Shown here in pieces: positions 12,909 to 15,013 of a DNA stretch of 15,013 bases. The stretch is from Desulfobacteraceae bacterium (lineage in GTDB: Bacteria > Desulfobacterota > Desulfobacteria > Desulfobacterales > JAABSP01). Under the pieces are notes generated by a model. That model searched no databases. It saw only the letters and a list, made by a program, of their open reading frames with translations, and was not told the origin of the DNA. The number at the start of each line of letters is the position of its first letter. Positions within the stretch are counted from its first letter, which is position 1. Where the stretch lies: positions 1 to 15,013 of the forward strand of contig JAABTE010000026.1 in assembly GCA_011390035.1 (NCBI GenBank), in the 5' to 3' direction. Position numbers and translations under genes: made by a program.

Positions 12909-13574
12909 ATGAAACAGAAAAAGGCCGGACGGTCGAACCCGAACCGCTGGCAGGATCACTATACCCGAAAGGCTAAAAAGGAGAACTATCCCGCCCGAAG
13001 CGTTTACAAGCTTCAGGAGATTCAGAAGAAAAGCCGGCTGATCCGCAAGGGAGACCGGGTGCTGGATCTGGGATGCGCCCCCGGCGCCTGGCTGCTGTAC
13101 GCCGCCGAGGAGACCGGCCCGTCGGGCCGCGTGGTGGGCGTGGATCTGAAACCGGTCACGGTGGCCCTTCCCCCCCAGGCCAGCGCCATGACGATGGATG
13201 CCCATGATCTTTCCATGCCCGGGACCTTCGACGTGGTGCTGTCGGACATGGCGCCTGACACCACCGGCAGCAAGCATGTGGATGCCATCCGCTCCATCAT
13301 GTTGTGCGAGGCGGCCCTGGAGGTAGCGCTCCGGTCGCTTCGGCCTGGCGGCAATTTTGCCTGCAAGGTTTTCCAGGGAGCGGATTTCAAGGCGTTCTCG
13401 GACCGGGTGAGGGCCGCCTTTGCCGGGCACCGGATTTTCAAGCCCGAAAGCAGCAGGAAGGGCAGCCGTGAGGTTTACATCATCGCGACGGGCAAAAAGG
13501 AAACTGAAATCGAAACCGATTCCGAAACTGATTCCAAAACAGGTTCCAGCAGCGCGGAAAATGGTCAACATTAG
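12909..13574 (+). CDS. rlmE: 23S rRNA 2'-O-ribose methyltransferase RlmE (RrmJ/FtsJ)
   Basis: This 221-residue enzyme methylates the 2'-O of U2552 (E. coli numbering) in the 23S rRNA A-loop, using SAM. The catalytic K-D-K-E tetrad is present: K34 ('RSVYKL'), D113 ('LSDMAPDTTG'), K153 ('ACKVFQG') and E188 ('SREVYI'). The SAM-binding loop is 'DLGCAPGAW' (53-61). The basic N-terminus suits rRNA binding. The C-terminus has an extra acidic Ser/Thr tail (about 197-221), encoded partly by three 12-bp repeats. The Shine-Dalgarno is poor (AAGG only 2 nt before the ATG), so coupling to radA is likely. Confidence 0.95.
   Translation: MKQKKAGRSNPNRWQDHYTRKAKKENYPARSVYKLQEIQKKSRLIRKGDRVLDLGCAPGAWLLYAAEETGPSGRVVGVDLKPVTVALPPQASAMTMDAHDLSMPGTFDVVLSDMAPDTTGSKHVDAIRSIMLCEAALEVALRSLRPGGNFACKVFQGADFKAFSDRVRAAFAGHRIFKPESSRKGSREVYIIATGKKETEIETDSETDSKTGSSSAENGQH
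13512..13547 (+). repeat. Three 12-bp repeats in the RlmE tail
   Basis: GAAACCGATTCC, GAAACTGATTCC and AAAACAGGTTCC follow each other in frame and encode ETDS, ETDS, KTGS. They lie in the extra acidic tail beyond the catalytic fold. Confidence 0.8.
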
Positions 13575-13604
13575 GGAAACGCGGCCTTTCATGCGGCCTT
13601 TCCC
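13574..13604 (+). repeat. Imperfect hairpin between rlmE and yebC
   Basis: GGGAAA (13574-13579) pairs with TTTCCC (13599-13604) and GGCC (13583-13586) with GGCC (13595-13598), with a 3-nt bulge. No U-tract follows, so it is not a standard terminator. It may be an mRNA processing or stability element. Confidence 0.4.
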
Positions 13605-13627
13605 GAAATCATATTCAGGAGGAGCAG

Positions 13628-14365
13628 ATGTCCGGACACAATAAATGGTCGAGCATTAAGCACAAGAAGGGCGCCGCGGACGCGCGGCGCGGCAAGGTCT
13701 TTACCAAGCTGATCAAAGAGATTACGGTTGCCGCCCGCTCCGGGGGCGGTGACCAGGGCGCCAACCCCCGGCTTCGGTCGGCCATCATCGCCGCAAAGGC
13801 CGAGAACATGCCCAAGGACAACATCGAGCGGGCCATCAAGAAGGGCACCGGCGAGCTGGAGGGGGCGAGCTACGAGGAATCCACCTACGAGGGCTACGGT
13901 CCGGGCGGTGCGGCCGTCTTCGTCGAATCGCTTACAGACAACAAGAACCGCGCCGTTGCCGAAATCCGCCATATCTTCAACAAGAACGGCGGCAGCATGG
14001 GCGAGGCCGGCTGCGTGGCCTGGATGTTCAAGAAAAAGGGCTACATCAGCTTTGAAAAAGGCGTCGTCGAGGAAGAGTCGCTGATGGAAAAGGCCCTGGA
14101 GGCCGGCGCCGAGGACGTGCGGGAGGATGACGGCTACTTCGAGGTGATCACAGCACCGGAGGATTTCGAGGCCGTCCGCGAGGCCATCGAGGCCGCCGAA
14201 CTGCCCATCAACGACGCCGAGGTGACCATGCTGCCCGACACCACCGCCAATCTCGAGGGCAAGGAGGCCGAGCAGATGGTGCGCCTGATGGAGTCGCTGG
14301 AGGATTGCGAGGATGTGCAGAAGGTATATACCAACGCGGATATTCCCGAGGAGTATGTGAGCTGA
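13628..14365 (+). CDS. yebC: YebC/PmpR/TACO1 family protein
   Basis: This 245-residue protein has the usual family length and hallmarks: an N-terminal 'MSGHNKWSSIKHKKGAADA', 'NMPKDNIERAIKKGTG' (60-74), 'EGYGPGGAA' (88-96) and 'LTDNKNRAVAEIRHIFNKNGGSMGEAG'. It closes with 'LEDCEDVQKVYTNADI'. Members were annotated as transcriptional regulators (PmpR). The mitochondrial relative TACO1 and later bacterial work point to a role in translation, especially through proline-rich stretches. AGGAGG (13617-13622), 5 nt upstream, is a strong Shine-Dalgarno. It lies 53 nt after rlmE and is probably the third gene of a radA-rlmE-yebC operon. Confidence 0.95.
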   Translation: MSGHNKWSSIKHKKGAADARRGKVFTKLIKEITVAARSGGGDQGANPRLRSAIIAAKAENMPKDNIERAIKKGTGELEGASYEESTYEGYGPGGAAVFVESLTDNKNRAVAEIRHIFNKNGGSMGEAGCVAWMFKKKGYISFEKGVVEEESLMEKALEAGAEDVREDDGYFEVITAPEDFEAVREAIEAAELPINDAEVTMLPDTTANLEGKEAEQMVRLMESLEDCEDVQKVYTNADIPEEYVS

Positions 14366-14376
14366 AAACCATATGG

Positions 14377-14409
14377 CGGGGCGGCGGGCTTTGTGTGGCC
14401 GCCGCCTCG
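14377..14409 (+). other. GC-rich hairpin after yebC
   Basis: CGGGGCGGCGG (14377-14387) pairs with CCGCCGCCTCG (14399-14409), 11 bp including one G-U, with an 11-nt loop. It sits 11 nt after the yebC stop. No U-tract follows, so termination would have to be Rho-dependent, or the hairpin may protect the mRNA 3' end. Confidence 0.45.
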
Positions 14410-14510
14410 TCACGGGCAACAGACCAAGAATAATAATGATAAAGGAGAAAATCTCTATCTGGGCTCAAATTAAGATGGCGAAAATTCAATCATGCTGATA
14501 AGGAGGGAAA

Positions 14511-14645
14511 ATGAACGATGCCTTCAACAGCATAAGGCAGGGGCTTGAGGAAGCCATTGAATATTCCAAGGGGAAGAATAACGGTTCACGAGTTCATTGT
14601 TCCCCTGGCACCGACGTTAAAGCAATTCGAACCAGAGTAGGGATG
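14511..14645 (+). pseudogene. N-terminal remnant of an HTH (XRE-type) antitoxin
   Basis: AAGGAGG (14500-14506) precedes an ATG that opens 'MNDAFNSIRQGLEEAIEYSK' and continues to 'TDVKAIRTRVGM' at residue 45. This matches the start of HTH antitoxins of RelE/HigB-type toxin-antitoxin pairs, which begin with a 'GL.EAI.YAKG' helix and 'DVKAIR..LG.SQ' just before the HTH. After residue 45 the HTH is missing. The frame runs on to 14774 only as a Pro-rich antisense read of nadA, giving an 87-codon chimera. No toxin is recognisable upstream. It is probably a broken gene; a functional short peptide is possible but unlikely. Confidence 0.65.
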
Positions 14646-14655
14646 AATGTTGATG

Positions 14656-15013
14656 CTAACGCCTCAATTCGATCATCCGCTCCACCGCCGCCAGCGCCTC
14701 CGTCCGGGTCGGCTCCGGCACCCGAACCTCCCCTTCGCCCGTTTTCAGCGCACGCAGAATATCCGAAAGCTTGATCTTTTTCATGTCCGGGCATTTCATC
14801 TTCATTGAAACGGGATAAAAACGCTTGTTGGGACAGGCTTTTTGAAGCGGATGAAGCAATCCGATTTCCGTGCCCACGATAAATTCCGTTTCCGAGGATG
14901 TCATGGCACGCTTGATCATTCCCGACGTGCTGGTGACCACGTCCGCCATTGCCAGTATCTCCGGACGGCATTCGGGGTGGGCCATGAAGACGGCCTTGGG
15001 GTGGGCGGCGCGG
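14656..15013 (-). CDS. nadA: Quinolinate synthase NadA, C-terminal part (5' end outside window)
   Basis: The frame is open from the window edge to TAG (plus 14656-14658), about 118 residues. NadA is a [4Fe-4S] enzyme that condenses iminoaspartate with dihydroxyacetone phosphate to quinolinate in NAD synthesis. Two of the three cluster cysteines are visible in their family contexts: 'MAHPECRPEI' and 'KCPDMKKI'. Also diagnostic are 'TSTSGMIK', 'EFIVGTEIGLLHPL' and 'KRFYPVS'. The first cluster Cys and the N-terminal domains lie outside the window. It converges with, and its 3' end abuts, the antitoxin remnant. Confidence 0.95.
   Translation of the reverse strand, partial: RAAHPKAVFMAHPECRPEILAMADVVTSTSGMIKRAMTSSETEFIVGTEIGLLHPLQKACPNKRFYPVSMKMKCPDMKKIKLSDILRALKTGEGEVRVPEPTRTEALAAVERMIELRR

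Noticed and set aside
12468..14419. Minus-strand frames of 374 and 276 codons opposite rlmE and yebC
   Set aside because: They are shadows of well-supported genes; the sequences have no domain signature.
14436..14498. 20-codon ORF (MIKEKISIW...) ending 12 nt before the antitoxin remnant
   Set aside because: It could be a toxin remnant or leader by position, but no Shine-Dalgarno precedes the ATG and it does not match any toxin C-terminus I recognise.

Overview
This is a GC-rich bacterial chromosome segment, apart from AT-rich gaps. It carries mostly housekeeping and cell-envelope genes on both strands. The proteins are Gram-negative in type: an outer-membrane-type lipoprotein, a PBP1A-type synthase, a Slt35-like lytic transglycosylase and a PpiB-type cyclophilin. 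Together with the mix of radical SAM, M20 and small Cys-rich proteins, this suggests a Desulfobacterota (former Deltaproteobacteria) genome. That placement is inference from style and content, not a phylogenetic result. No integrase, transposase, phage structural gene, CRISPR array or complete defence system is visible.

Layout. The left end (1-1007) holds the 3' end of a LexA/S24-type repressor, a terminator, and a convergent exported metallo-beta-lactamase-fold hydrolase. At 1203-3634 a radical SAM protein and an M20 metallopeptidase diverge from two good sigma-70-like promoters. At 3679-7216 a LysM/TPR lipoprotein diverges from a compact PBP1A-type synthase across a hairpin-rich gap. At 7280-9164 a small zinc-ribbon-like gene, preceded by a 21-codon ORF that overlaps it by 4 nt, diverges from an exported lipase; a cyclophilin with its own promoter follows. 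At 9208-11167 (minus strand) lie a Cys-rich hypothetical gene, a tRNA-Glu(CTC) with a strong promoter and an intrinsic terminator, and a two-gene operon of a PLDc_N-like membrane protein and a lytic transglycosylase. A 325-nt repeat-rich gap leads to radA, rlmE and yebC on the plus strand. The right end holds the N-terminal remnant of an HTH antitoxin running into the antisense of nadA, which leaves the window.

Themes. Three peptidoglycan-related proteins (PBP1A, LysM lipoprotein, lytic transglycosylase) are encoded within about 7.5 kb. The PBP1A lacks the OB-type insertion between its two catalytic domains, and a TPR-containing lipoprotein is encoded back-to-back with it. Several genes carry short in-frame tandem repeats (6, 12 or 15 bp) in signal peptides, tails or linkers, which suggests replication slippage as a local source of variation. 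Several leaders contain perfect inverted repeats close to the start codon. No complete new system is obvious; the most unusual points are the 21-codon ORF overlapping the zinc-ribbon gene, the Cys-rich repeat-encoded lipase signal peptide, the OB-less PBP1A/lipoprotein pair, the mutually exclusive hairpins before radA, and the broken antitoxin.
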